Assembly: GCA_003116975.1 (NCBI GenBank)
Contig: BGKB01000166.1
Span: 100,607-164,606 of the forward strand
Length of the DNA: 64,000 nucleotides
Direction: 5' to 3'
From: Aurantiochytrium sp. KH105
Lineage: Eukaryota; Sar; Bigyra; Thraustochytrida; Thraustochytriidae
Shown: in pieces, positions 53,635 through 63,682 of the stretch
Position numbering within the stretch: the stretch's first letter is position 1
Layout of the letters: every line of letters starts with the position of its first letter
Made by a program: the position numbers and the translations under genes
The notes under the pieces: generated by a model
Seen by the model: the letters and a program-made list of their open reading frames with translations, nothing else
Told to the model about the DNA's origin: nothing
Databases searched by the model: none

Positions 53635-54508
53635 GGCGCCGCGTCTGCGCGCCGCGGGCTCTGGCGCCGCGAGGCCGCCGCTGCCTGCTCCTGCCCTCCC
53701 GCCGCCGCCGTCTCCGCGCCCCGCGGCCCCCGCCCCGCGCGCGCAGGCGCGCTGCGCGCTCGCGCGCGAGGCTCCTCGCGCGAGCTCGAGCGGCTTCGGA
53801 AATCCGATCTGATCGATTCCGATCCCTCGCGGGCCGTGCGTCCTGGCGCGGCCGCGCGAGCACGTGCGCGCGTGCGTGCACGTGCGCGCGAGCGCGTGCG
53901 AGCGTACCGAGCGCGTGCGTGCGTGCGCGCGGCGCGGCCCCGACCGGCGTAAGGCGCTCTGCGCGGCGTGGTTGGGCGGCTCGCCGGGGGCGACGCGCGC
54001 CGCCAACGTTTACGCCGCTTCTTGGGTGGACGCCCGGCGAGAATTCACCTCCTCTCCTTCCGCCGCGAAAGGGGAAGAAGGGAGGGAGGGATGCTGCGTT
54101 TGGGGCCACCATGGCACAGGGTTGTCTGTGGGATTTTGCATATCAAGTGAGCACGCGTTCCTCGATTCCGCGCGGTCGAAGCTAGAACGAAGTCATTCCT
54201 TCGAGCCTACTTTCTTGCTTTTCCAAAGAGAGGGCGAGGACTTTCATGACATCGAGGCGACCGTTGCCCAGGCTGGCAAGTTGAACCTGGTTGAGAGAGA
54301 AAATTTCTTTTCTCTGTCGACAGTATCCCGGAATTTGCTTGGATGACATGTTCTCATATTGATATAGAGGACAGCGAGTTCATCGGTGCCAAAGCAGATC
54401 TCAGTTTCGCCCAAAACCGAATCTGTTCGCGGGATCCCTTTTTCCATTTATTTCTCTCCCCCTTTTTCTAGTAATGTGATCTGCAAGCAAGATTTTGCTC
54501 TATTTAGG
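53635..54508. other. GC-rich spacer upstream of CK2 beta
   Basis: 874 bases. 53845-53935 is an alternating GCGTGCGTGCACGTGCGCGCG stretch with Z-DNA character. AT-richer from 54140 to the PARP stop. The CK2 beta frame stays open to 54006 without an ATG that looks better. No gene seen. Confidence 0.55.
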
Positions 54509-57500
54509 CTATTCTTTAGGCAGCGCTACCAACTTTCGGGGCATAAGCTCCACAACATACCGAATATTGATGCGGTCGGTATCAGGGACAACGAACTCAT
54601 TGAAACCAGCATGACTGTGATGCTGTTCAGGCTCTTCCAGTCGGACGAGATAAATGGAGTTGTCACCCACCACGGTCGCTGTACGAGAGAGAGCGCCAGC
54701 GTCAAGCAAAACCTTCATCTCTGGCTCACCATTCTCGGCCTTGATCATGACCTCAGCCGGAAAGGTCGTTTCAGGGTTCAAGCGCACCGCCTCAATCGCC
54801 TTGGAGGCTGCTGACGAAAGTCTCCGTCGTCCAGGACCATAGTTCTTTTGCTGAGCATGCCAGAAACCTTGAGCAGCGTCACTTTCCCGACGAGGCACGA
54901 CGGGACCAAGCGGAACGGTGACTCCCGCTGGGTTAAGCACGATATCCAGTGTGGGATCAGGTTGGCGCCCGCCTTGCACAGTGGTACTGTCCGCAGGCTT
55001 TTTCTCGGCCGTGTCGTCGTTGTCCGAGTTCATGTCGATATTTTTGGTTTGACCCAAGGCCACTTCGGCGAGAAAAAGGTATGCCTTTGCACCAGCAGTG
55101 CTACGGCAGTACGCAAACGACTTCTCTGCCATATCGGAAAAGTAAACGCCACGGCCAAAGGCTTGGCCACTCATTCGCGAATCAACTGGCGCGACGCGAA
55201 GGCCGTCCTTGAGAACGCCAAGGACGTTGGCCGCGGGAGTTCCATGCCAGAGAAGCCGCCGGTTGTGCATGTGGCGATTTGACTGCTCTCCATGACGCCG
55301 CACCTTGAAGACTTGATTCACGATGACTTGAGCAAGGTTTCCGCGAGTGTTACGGAAGTACTGCTCGACGCTGGTCCGTTCGTGGTCACCAATGGGCAAT
55401 GGTTTCATGTTTGCGCCCGTGAAGCGGTACACGCGATCCAAGCAGTGCTCTTCATTGCGACGATGATAGCCGACAATCACCATCTGTGTTGCAGCGGCCA
55501 GGTCCTTTAGTGACGCCACGAGCTGAGCGGCGCGTCGAAAGTGTCTGTCACTTCGGCTGGTAAATGGTCGCACCGGGCCGTCAAGACCATCCTTGATGGG
55601 AATGAGCTCGTAGAACTCAATCGACAACCCCAACGCCTTGTCCGTTTCCTTGCGCATCTCGTCTAGTTTGCTTTCCTGGCGCAGTTTGATACTGCGATCG
55701 CACGCAGTCGCAATTTCCTCAAGTTTGGTTTCCGCCGCGAGGAGGGCCTCGATGGAAATTTGACCCAAAGGCCGCTCAGATTCATCGAGACCTGCGCCTA
55801 TCGCTGCCGCTTCGAGGGCGCGCGGGTCCGTCACCGTCTTGAGCATGTCCAGCACAGCCGGGGACAGCAAAGTCTGGCGCTTCGCATCGGGAAAGTCAAT
55901 CTTGTCTTCAAGAACGGTCGCCAGGCTCGGTAGCGGTCGCTTCTCGAATTGGCGTCGTACGCGTTGCACAAGGCGGTACTTTTTCGTTTTGGGCTCAAAG
56001 TTCGCGCGCTGCGCCCACGCATTTCCCGTCTTCGACTTGAATACCTTTTCAAACTCCTTGATCGCCTCAGCCTCCGACCCGTAGGGCGTTTGTTGGAACT
56101 TGCCCTGCTCCTCGATGCGACCCCAATTGTTAATCATCACGACGAGGTTCTTGATTGGATCCTTGACCAACTGCAGCTTGTAAAAGCTGTTTTCAAAGAA
56201 TCCTTCGCGCCGCATCTCCACCTTGATGAGAACGGTGTCGTAAAAGTCATCCTCACCACACGGAAGCACATGCAGGCCCTCGCTCTTGAGCTCGCAGTTT
56301 GGATTGACTTTGGCAGAGGGAGGTGCAGCCGATGCAAACTCGTTCTCTGCAGCGACGGCAGCATCGCGCATCTCGCGTTTGTATGTTTCCGCGTCAGGCA
56401 CGTTCGTCAGCTCCACCAACACATCATCATCATCCACGCCACTCGTTCTGACTTCGTCGATCTCCATCTCATCCTTATCGTCGGTCGACCCGCCGTCTTG
56501 AATACGACGCAGAAACCGAGCAAGATGGCCGTTCGGGCGGACGAGGCCCAAGACCTTGTCGTCGACCTTGGCGCCAGCGTCTACGAGCATCCTGGCCATT
56601 TTGGTGTTCTCGTACGAGCCAAAGTCAAAGGGCCGGGCAACAAGGTCGAGGCACGAGGCGTCATCGTTGTTCCGCTGCTGCAAAAGCGAGTCAAGAGCAC
56701 CGGGTCTGATCTCTTGCGGTTCACCCACTACGTCGGGCTTTCCCCAAGGTCGCATGTCCGAGCGCGACACCATGTCGACAACGCCGCCTCGAACAACGCC
56801 CACTTTGTACGTTTGGTTGGGATGTCGCTGAAGAATACGGCCTTCAAGAAAGTTTTCCTGTTCAGTGTAGACCAAAACACCTGTTCCGGGCTCAAGTTGT
56901 GTCGTGAGCTGGGCGTCAGTCTGGCCGACGACGAGATGCTCACTACCTCCAAACTTGTTGAGCTTCTCTGCGATGGCCTCGGCAGCAGAAAGCTTCTGAA
57001 CGTGGTCCTCGCCCACGCCAAGTTGCTCAAGACCATTGCCCTCGCCCTCGCTCTTCTTTTCCTCTGCAAGTCGAAAGAGCTCCATAAAGACGACAGAGTC
57101 ATCCAGCTTGAGATCGTCGGCAGGAATAATTTGAGACCATCGGCTCGATTCTGGGATCTGCGCACGACTCGAGCGCGCGGCTTGGGCAGCCTGAAATTCT
57201 GCAAAGTCCTTCTTGGCAGCCTCAATGAGCTTGTTTACTTTGTCAAAGAGGTATGATGGGACATTGAACTCTGACTGAAGCTCTCTGGGGTCCCGCCTGG
57301 CGAGCATTTCGACACTCACATGTCGATTGTCGTACACATATGACCTCAACTCCCTAAATCTCCATGCTGTCAACGGCTCAAGAAACTTGTTCACCCGCTC
57401 GGCTTCCTTGAGCTTGAGAATAGGTGTCCCAGTAGCAGCAGCACCAATGCCGAATACCACCTCTCTGTTGGGCAGTCTGAAGATGGGAAAGAGGCTTGCT

Positions 57501-60500
57501 TCCTCGCCGCATCTAACGAGAAACTGGGAGCCATCTGCGGTCGCAAAGTCTTCGAGAGTTATCTCACGAAGCAGCGATTTGTCCATGCGGAGACGCGCGT
57601 AGTCGCGACACGCGCGGATAAGCGTCTCCGCAGCTTCGAGATGATTTCGCATAACTGCATAGTGCAGGGCGGTGTTTCCGTCCGCAGAACAAGTCACAGT
57701 CGGGTCTGCTCCAAACGTTAAAAGTGTTTCGACGATCCTGAGCGCCTCTTTGGGTTTCTCGTTCAGCATGAGCGTGGCAAGCATGAGCGGCGTTCGCTCT
57801 GCTTCGTTGACTCCAGGGACGGCCTTGGTGAGCGCGTCGACCGTGGCGCCGCGTCGTAAAAGGGCCAAACAAGCAGTGGAATTTGCCACGAGGACAGCAA
57901 CGTGCAGCGCATTGTAACCCTCGGTATTGGTTGCCACGAGGTCGACGCCTCGCGAAACCAAGGCGTCCAGAACACCCATTTGATCCGAAAGCAACGTACA
58001 AATAGCAGCCGTCGTGTTGCCGAAGAGCTTGCTCTCCTCGTTTGAGACGTTTGACGCCTCCTCGCCACGTGCTTTGCGGGCTTCCTCCGCCGCCTCGCGC
58101 TCCACGGTCTCGGAGTTGGGCCCTCCTTCGAGATGCAAGTTTCCAATGTGCACGGTCAGATCTGGGAGCTGGATTGGCTTGCTGCTCCTCTTGATGCTCG
58201 ATGAAAGCTCGCCGCTCATCAAAAGTGGTCGCAGCGGGTCACCAAGCAGCTCCGTCAGCGCCACAGCCTCGCGCTTGGAAATCCCGAGCGCGTCCAGCTC
58301 GCGGACCAAATACCAGAGCGGCGGTTCACCATTCTTGTCACGCGCCAAAGCCAGCTCAGGCGACACTTGCAAGAGGAATTCGCTGAGCGATAGATTCCCG
58401 CGAGCAGCTGCGAGGTGAAGCGGGGTGCAGCCATTCTCGTCCACATCGGCGACCTTGACGCCACGAGAGATCATCTTTTCTGCAAGAACCGGGCCCCATT
58501 CACTCGCCTGCGCAAGGGCCCGCGAGTCAGCCACATGGTGCAGAACACAGCGACCTTGCGGGTCGCATGCCATGAGTTCGTTGCGGTTGCATGTGGAGAG
58601 AATCTTTCGGACCACCTGGAAGGAACCACACTCCATAGCGTCAGCAATGGCGCGCGCGCGAGGGATCATCGTCAGCACAATGTACGCCAGACCCATCTGC
58701 TTACGGTTCACCGCATGCCAAAAGACGGATTCCTGCTTGCGCGAGACAATTTCCATGCCTTCAAATGGATCCGAAGGCGTTCCCACCAACTCCATGTCTA
58801 CATCGCTCTCTGCATCAGCGCCATGCTTGCGCACTTTGCGCTTGACCTCCATGACATCAGGAAGCTCGGCTGGAACGACGGCGTCCGCGCTCTTGAGCAT
58901 TGTAATCGCAAACATGTCGTGACCGCGAAGCACGGCAATGCCAAGAGCATTGTTTCCGTCAACATCCTTGGCAAAGAGTTTGGCCCCCTTGGTCATAAGA
59001 AGAAGACTTGAAACGAGCGCATTGGCCGCCGCCGCATACATGAGAGGCGTTCGACCCCAGCAATCGCTTGTGTCGACGATTGCCAGGTCCGATGTCGTAT
59101 AGGCAAGCAAAGCATTGACGAGCTCAATGCGGTCGTGAGTGGCGTTTTCTGGCAAAGAGTGCGGGAAGTTTTGCAGGTCCCTGACTTTGGTGTTGCTGCC
59201 GAGAAAGGCCACGTGCAGCGGCGTCTGGCCCCGCTCATCGGCCATGTCGAGGCGAGCGCCGGCGTCAAGGAGAGCAATCTCGCTCGGCTCGAGCACCTCC
59301 TCTTCGCGCGCCGCGGCTTTAGCAACGCTGAGATGCAATGGGGTGCGACCTTGGAGATCCTGTGCGTCGAGCACGTTCTTGGCACCGTAAGACTCAGCTG
59401 CGGCGAGCAGGGTTTTCAGAACTGCTGCATTTTCCAGCTCTGCCGCGACGTGGAGCGGCGTTCTCCGTCTCGAGTCGACGCCCTGGAGCAGAGAAGGACT
59501 CTTTTCGCAAATGAACTCCACGATGTCAATGACGCCTTGCGTGCCGTCGGCCCCGGGTTGCGCGAGCCGGCCAAGGACAACGTGAAGACTGTTGGTCCCC
59601 GAGCTCACGTTCTCCACGCTAATGTCCAGCCCGAGCGCAACGAGATTACCAAGCTGGCCCACTGTAAGCTGGGGACGTTCGACGAGCAAGTGGGTCGTCG
59701 GTGTCGTGTCAGCGCAGCCATTGTGCTTGCTCAGTGCGAGACGTCTCTTCAATCGAAGCTGCACAAGCGTCTCCAGTGCACGAGGAAGGCCTTCGATCTT
59801 GTTTGCCTTGAGCGCGCGCCGGATGTCGTCAATGTCAGATTGTTCCTGTGATGCGGGGTAGGAAAACGCGTGGCGGGCGGCGTCATCAGCAAAGACACTT
59901 TCCGGAAGAGCATTAAGATCCGCTTTCTCGTCAAATGTTACGAGCATCTCGCATATACTATGGAAAAGCTCCAAGTCACTCTTTGACAATGACATTGCTT
60001 CGTTCGGGGCAGCAGCTGGCGCATTTTCCTCTAAACGATTTGCCACGTCGCTCGCCTCCGAGCTCACGTCAGACATTGCGTCCATTCCATTGAATATCGA
60101 GGTATCACGGCTGGTGCTGGCAATGGTAGCATCATGCTGGAGCGACGTAGCGTGCCCGACAGCGTAGCGCTCGCGCAAAAAGGCCTGAAGCGGACTCAGA
60201 CGCTGTCCGGGTGGCCCGGCGGGCTCATGTGCCAGTGAAGACCCCTCATTATCTTTAAGCAAAGGCAGGAGCCACGTGAGAACGTCCTTGATGGTGGAGT
60301 TATCGCGCATACTCAGCACAAAATGTAAGACGTTCTTGTTCTCGTTTGCGCGGGAGGAAGGAGCGAATGCGCACGATTTGAGCACTTCCCTCTCCTTTGC
60401 CTTGGCAAGGGAATCTTGAGTCGCGACGTCCGGAGCGGCCGCGGCATCGAGCTCCAGCATGGTTTTCCAAGGGCCGTCGCCGTTCTGCAGCAAATGAGCA

Positions 60501-63500
60501 ACACGTACCGGATCGCGACGGTCTCGTTCAGCTTGCACGCAGGCCTTGAGTGCGTCTCCGGGCAGCTGCTTGCAAAGAGTGCGAAACGCGCTGCATCCCG
60601 CAACCAGAGGGATTCCGGAAAGGGCGCAGAGGGACGAAGCCGCGCGTAACACCGGCGTATACCCCTCATCGTCAGCGGCGGCGGCCAGGTCATGCACGGC
60701 TTTCTCGCTAAGGGATTTTAGAATGAGCTCGAGCTGCGCTGCGCTTGCGGGGGAATCTGCCCCGCCGCAAAAGACAAGATGCAAGACGTTACGGCCTTGG
60801 GAGTCCCGCGCGGTCTCCAGAGAAGCGCCTGCGTTCACGAGACGACTAAAGATCGTGGTATTGCCGCTCGCCGCAGCAAGCACAACTGCCGAGAGCCCAT
60901 CCTTGTCGCAGGCGTTGACATCGACTCCGGCGGCCTTCTCGAGGAAGAGGTCGACCAGACGGCCGAGGACGCCGGCCTTGATCTCGGCGGGAAATCTTTG
61001 CTTGGCCAAAACATGCAGTGCAGTTTCACCCTGAGCATTGGGGCGGCCGAGTTCGACGTCTTTTCGTTCGAAAAGGGTGCGAAGTGCCCAAGGCATGGCT
61101 TCCAGCAGAGCGGCGCGAGACGGCCCGCTCGGCGCCAGCTCAATCTTGCGGTTTGCGAGACGCTCCACGTAATCCTCCAAAAGCTGGAAAAGGGGCGATC
61201 GTCCCTTGTCGTCAGGGAAATTCACATCGACCGCTTGACGAAAGAGGACCTCAGCCACGGCGTTGCGGCCCTTTTGCAAAGCTATGCCCAAAGGCGAAGT
61301 CTTCCAGTCATTTTTCGGATCAGGAGGTACCTGACCGTGCGTGAGGAGCAGCTCGACGCAGTCCTCGAATCCATAGGCTGCCGCGTAATGAAGAGGAGTG
61401 TTTCCGCTGGAGTCAGCCGCTTCAGCATCGACGCCGAGGCGTAGCAGCCAAGCGACGATGTGAATCTGGCCATTCATGCACGCGTAAATAAGCGGTGAGC
61501 GCTGCAATTTGTCGGCCTTATTCGGCTTGGCCCCGGCTTTGACGAGCTTTTCTGCCATTTGCAAGTCTCCGCAGGCCACAGCAATGTGCAGCGGCGTCTT
61601 CTTGTTCACCTCTGCGGTCTGCTCGGGCTCCACGTCGGCGCCAAATGCCAAGAGGATGTCGGCTACCTCATAGCGCCCAGAGCGGCGCGAATGTGCGACC
61701 ACGTGGAGAGGCTTTGACCCATGCACGGCACAAACGTCGAGCATACTGCGCAAGAGGCTTTCGTTGCCCTTGGCGCTTTCGAGAAGCGCCTTGACGTTGG
61801 TCGCGCGACCAAATTTGCAGGCCACTCCGAGCGGTGTCAACTTGAATGAGGTGCGATCAGCCTGCAGACGATCGAGCTCGATATGCGTGGAAAGGAGGTG
61901 ACGAAGCGGGTCCGGGCCTTCGCATGCAGCAGCATAATGTAGCAGCGTCCTCTTCGAGGTATCAACGGAGGACGCAGCCTTGGGCGAAGCCTTGAGAAGT
62001 GCCTTGAGGTAGTCGGCGCAGGGATTGATGCAGGCGTACGCAACGGGTGTGGCTCGCGATATGGAGTGACTCTTCTTCGTGACGGATGCTGCGCGAATTG
62101 CGGCGCTGAATGGATTGGCTGCGTTTTTCGGGGGCTTCTTTTCCTGCAAAGCCTCGATGTGCAGGAAATTGAGCCCCCCCTCGGCCTTGTCCAGCTCAAT
62201 TAGTCGGCGCGCGAGGCGGATATTGCCGCTTTGCAGGGCCTCATCGACCGTGTCGTAGTGGACCAGAGCCTGGTACTTGCCCTCGAGCACGTCAATCATA
62301 GCATCGCTGAGGGGATCAAAGTCAAGCATCAAATTCCATGCCAAATCTTCGGCGTGCGTGGCGGAGACGAGCGCTCGGTTGTCAATCTTCAAAGGGTTTC
62401 CGCTAGCGATCTTGCGACGTTCGCACGGCATAGAGTACGTTCCATTGCGAAGATCTTTGAGGAGAGCGTTGTTGCCCTCCTTGCTGCCACGCGAAGCGTT
62501 GATCCTGCGACGCCCATACCCATTCGAGAACTGAGAAGTATGCTCTCCTGTACTGAGCTGGGAGATTGCGCAAGCCTGCATGCTAACGCGCAAAGAAGTC
62601 TCGCTGGAGGCTGCATCATTGACAATTCTTTCCACCATATCCTTGTTGTCCTGGATCACAGCCCACATGAGCGAGTTGATGGGAAAGTGAACAGACTGGA
62701 AGACGAGACTGCTGCAAAGACCCTTGCGGTCGGCGAGTAGGGCCTTGAAGGCCTTCTGGTCGCTGGTCCGGACGGCACGGATGAGCTCCTTTGAAGCACG
62801 TTCAACGTCGCCACGAAAAGAACTCGGTTGGCCCTTGATTTTCTGCGTCCAGTAGTCCGGGACGACAGGCACGTTTGGACGCGGCGCAAGCTTATGACCA
62901 CCCCTCTTTCCTTTCTTTGGGGGTGCCCCGACATCCAACGCTTCGTCATCCGCGTCTTTCTTGATCTTGCGCGGCGCTGACTTTCGCTTCTGAGTTTTGC
63001 TCGTCTTGCGCGACTTGCGAGCGCGAGGAGCCCCGTCGTCGTCGTCGTCGTCGTCGTCGTTGTTATTTTCGCTGGCATTTCCATCGTCTTCAAGGACGTC
63101 CTCTGCGTCCTCGATTTTCACGTCGCCGTCATCATCAGCCGCAGCGCTCGCGCCTCGCTTGGCCTTGCCATGGCGTGAGCGCTTCGCATTTCTGCTCTTT
63201 TTCTTGTCAGCAGCCTGCTTGCGCGCAGCGACGGCAGCGTCCCCAAACTGCGAGTCGTCATCGGACACATAGTCGTCCTTGAGCTGCTTCTCCAGTTGCT
63301 TCTCGGCAAAGGCAAACGCCTCATCTGACACGCGCACCGTATCATCCTCGACCTCAATGCCGGCGCTCGTGAGCGCGCACACGATGGCACCGACCGGCGT
63401 CTCCTCGTTCTCGCTTCGCGCGCGATACGTGGTGGCCGGAACGCCGTCTTCCGCGTCCACGTCATACCAGAGAATCTCCACGTCTTGGCCGCTCTCGTCC

Positions 63501-63682
63501 CCCGGCGAGCGCACGACATCCGCCGCGAGTCTGCCCACGAGGAACTTATCGCTGCTCTTCTTCGCCTTGTCGTCGGCCAGCACCGCCACGAGCTCGCCCT
63601 CTGCGTACTTGAGCTCCGCCGCTGCCGCCGCCACGCTCGCCCGCGCGGGCGTCTTCTTCCTCGTCGACCGCCGCGTCGCCAT
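54509..63682 (-). CDS. Giant ankyrin-WGR-PARP protein
   Basis: 3,057 residues in one exon, ATG at 63682 (MATRRSTRKKTPARAS); the frame above starts with GTG. Residues ~1-290 are basic/acidic with nuclear-localisation-like runs and a possible chromatin-reader fold near the start. About 15 or more ankyrin repeats span ~300-2080 (e.g. KTPLHIAVACGDLQMAEKLV, NTPLHYAAAYGFEDCVELLL). A SAM-like segment is at ~2100-2157 and a Tudor/Agenet-like one at ~2260-2312. A WGR domain (NNWGRIEEQG near 2517) and the helical PARP regulatory domain follow. The catalytic domain has His2813 (LLWHGT), Tyr2847 (RGVYFSD) and Glu3029 (FNEFVV), the full H-Y-E triad for poly-ADP-ribosylation. Confidence 0.94.
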   Translation of the reverse strand: MATRRSTRKKTPARASVAAAAAELKYAEGELVAVLADDKAKKSSDKFLVGRLAADVVRSPGDESGQDVEILWYDVDAEDGVPATTYRARSENEETPVGAIVCALTSAGIEVEDDTVRVSDEAFAFAEKQLEKQLKDDYVSDDDSQFGDAAVAARKQAADKKKSRNAKRSRHGKAKRGASAAADDDGDVKIEDAEDVLEDDGNASENNNDDDDDDDDGAPRARKSRKTSKTQKRKSAPRKIKKDADDEALDVGAPPKKGKRGGHKLAPRPNVPVVPDYWTQKIKGQPSSFRGDVERASKELIRAVRTSDQKAFKALLADRKGLCSSLVFQSVHFPINSLMWAVIQDNKDMVERIVNDAASSETSLRVSMQACAISQLSTGEHTSQFSNGYGRRRINASRGSKEGNNALLKDLRNGTYSMPCERRKIASGNPLKIDNRALVSATHAEDLAWNLMLDFDPLSDAMIDVLEGKYQALVHYDTVDEALQSGNIRLARRLIELDKAEGGLNFLHIEALQEKKPPKNAANPFSAAIRAASVTKKSHSISRATPVAYACINPCADYLKALLKASPKAASSVDTSKRTLLHYAAACEGPDPLRHLLSTHIELDRLQADRTSFKLTPLGVACKFGRATNVKALLESAKGNESLLRSMLDVCAVHGSKPLHVVAHSRRSGRYEVADILLAFGADVEPEQTAEVNKKTPLHIAVACGDLQMAEKLVKAGAKPNKADKLQRSPLIYACMNGQIHIVAWLLRLGVDAEAADSSGNTPLHYAAAYGFEDCVELLLTHGQVPPDPKNDWKTSPLGIALQKGRNAVAEVLFRQAVDVNFPDDKGRSPLFQLLEDYVERLANRKIELAPSGPSRAALLEAMPWALRTLFERKDVELGRPNAQGETALHVLAKQRFPAEIKAGVLGRLVDLFLEKAAGVDVNACDKDGLSAVVLAAASGNTTIFSRLVNAGASLETARDSQGRNVLHLVFCGGADSPASAAQLELILKSLSEKAVHDLAAAADDEGYTPVLRAASSLCALSGIPLVAGCSAFRTLCKQLPGDALKACVQAERDRRDPVRVAHLLQNGDGPWKTMLELDAAAAPDVATQDSLAKAKEREVLKSCAFAPSSRANENKNVLHFVLSMRDNSTIKDVLTWLLPLLKDNEGSSLAHEPAGPPGQRLSPLQAFLRERYAVGHATSLQHDATIASTSRDTSIFNGMDAMSDVSSEASDVANRLEENAPAAAPNEAMSLSKSDLELFHSICEMLVTFDEKADLNALPESVFADDAARHAFSYPASQEQSDIDDIRRALKANKIEGLPRALETLVQLRLKRRLALSKHNGCADTTPTTHLLVERPQLTVGQLGNLVALGLDISVENVSSGTNSLHVVLGRLAQPGADGTQGVIDIVEFICEKSPSLLQGVDSRRRTPLHVAAELENAAVLKTLLAAAESYGAKNVLDAQDLQGRTPLHLSVAKAAAREEEVLEPSEIALLDAGARLDMADERGQTPLHVAFLGSNTKVRDLQNFPHSLPENATHDRIELVNALLAYTTSDLAIVDTSDCWGRTPLMYAAAANALVSSLLLMTKGAKLFAKDVDGNNALGIAVLRGHDMFAITMLKSADAVVPAELPDVMEVKRKVRKHGADAESDVDMELVGTPSDPFEGMEIVSRKQESVFWHAVNRKQMGLAYIVLTMIPRARAIADAMECGSFQVVRKILSTCNRNELMACDPQGRCVLHHVADSRALAQASEWGPVLAEKMISRGVKVADVDENGCTPLHLAAARGNLSLSEFLLQVSPELALARDKNGEPPLWYLVRELDALGISKREAVALTELLGDPLRPLLMSGELSSSIKRSSKPIQLPDLTVHIGNLHLEGGPNSETVEREAAEEARKARGEEASNVSNEESKLFGNTTAAICTLLSDQMGVLDALVSRGVDLVATNTEGYNALHVAVLVANSTACLALLRRGATVDALTKAVPGVNEAERTPLMLATLMLNEKPKEALRIVETLLTFGADPTVTCSADGNTALHYAVMRNHLEAAETLIRACRDYARLRMDKSLLREITLEDFATADGSQFLVRCGEEASLFPIFRLPNREVVFGIGAAATGTPILKLKEAERVNKFLEPLTAWRFRELRSYVYDNRHVSVEMLARRDPRELQSEFNVPSYLFDKVNKLIEAAKKDFAEFQAAQAARSSRAQIPESSRWSQIIPADDLKLDDSVVFMELFRLAEEKKSEGEGNGLEQLGVGEDHVQKLSAAEAIAEKLNKFGGSEHLVVGQTDAQLTTQLEPGTGVLVYTEQENFLEGRILQRHPNQTYKVGVVRGGVVDMVSRSDMRPWGKPDVVGEPQEIRPGALDSLLQQRNNDDASCLDLVARPFDFGSYENTKMARMLVDAGAKVDDKVLGLVRPNGHLARFLRRIQDGGSTDDKDEMEIDEVRTSGVDDDDVLVELTNVPDAETYKREMRDAAVAAENEFASAAPPSAKVNPNCELKSEGLHVLPCGEDDFYDTVLIKVEMRREGFFENSFYKLQLVKDPIKNLVVMINNWGRIEEQGKFQQTPYGSEAEAIKEFEKVFKSKTGNAWAQRANFEPKTKKYRLVQRVRRQFEKRPLPSLATVLEDKIDFPDAKRQTLLSPAVLDMLKTVTDPRALEAAAIGAGLDESERPLGQISIEALLAAETKLEEIATACDRSIKLRQESKLDEMRKETDKALGLSIEFYELIPIKDGLDGPVRPFTSRSDRHFRRAAQLVASLKDLAAATQMVIVGYHRRNEEHCLDRVYRFTGANMKPLPIGDHERTSVEQYFRNTRGNLAQVIVNQVFKVRRHGEQSNRHMHNRRLLWHGTPAANVLGVLKDGLRVAPVDSRMSGQAFGRGVYFSDMAEKSFAYCRSTAGAKAYLFLAEVALGQTKNIDMNSDNDDTAEKKPADSTTVQGGRQPDPTLDIVLNPAGVTVPLGPVVPRRESDAAQGFWHAQQKNYGPGRRRLSSAASKAIEAVRLNPETTFPAEVMIKAENGEPEMKVLLDAGALSRTATVVGDNSIYLVRLEEPEQHHSHAGFNEFVVPDTDRINIRYVVELMPRKLVALPKE

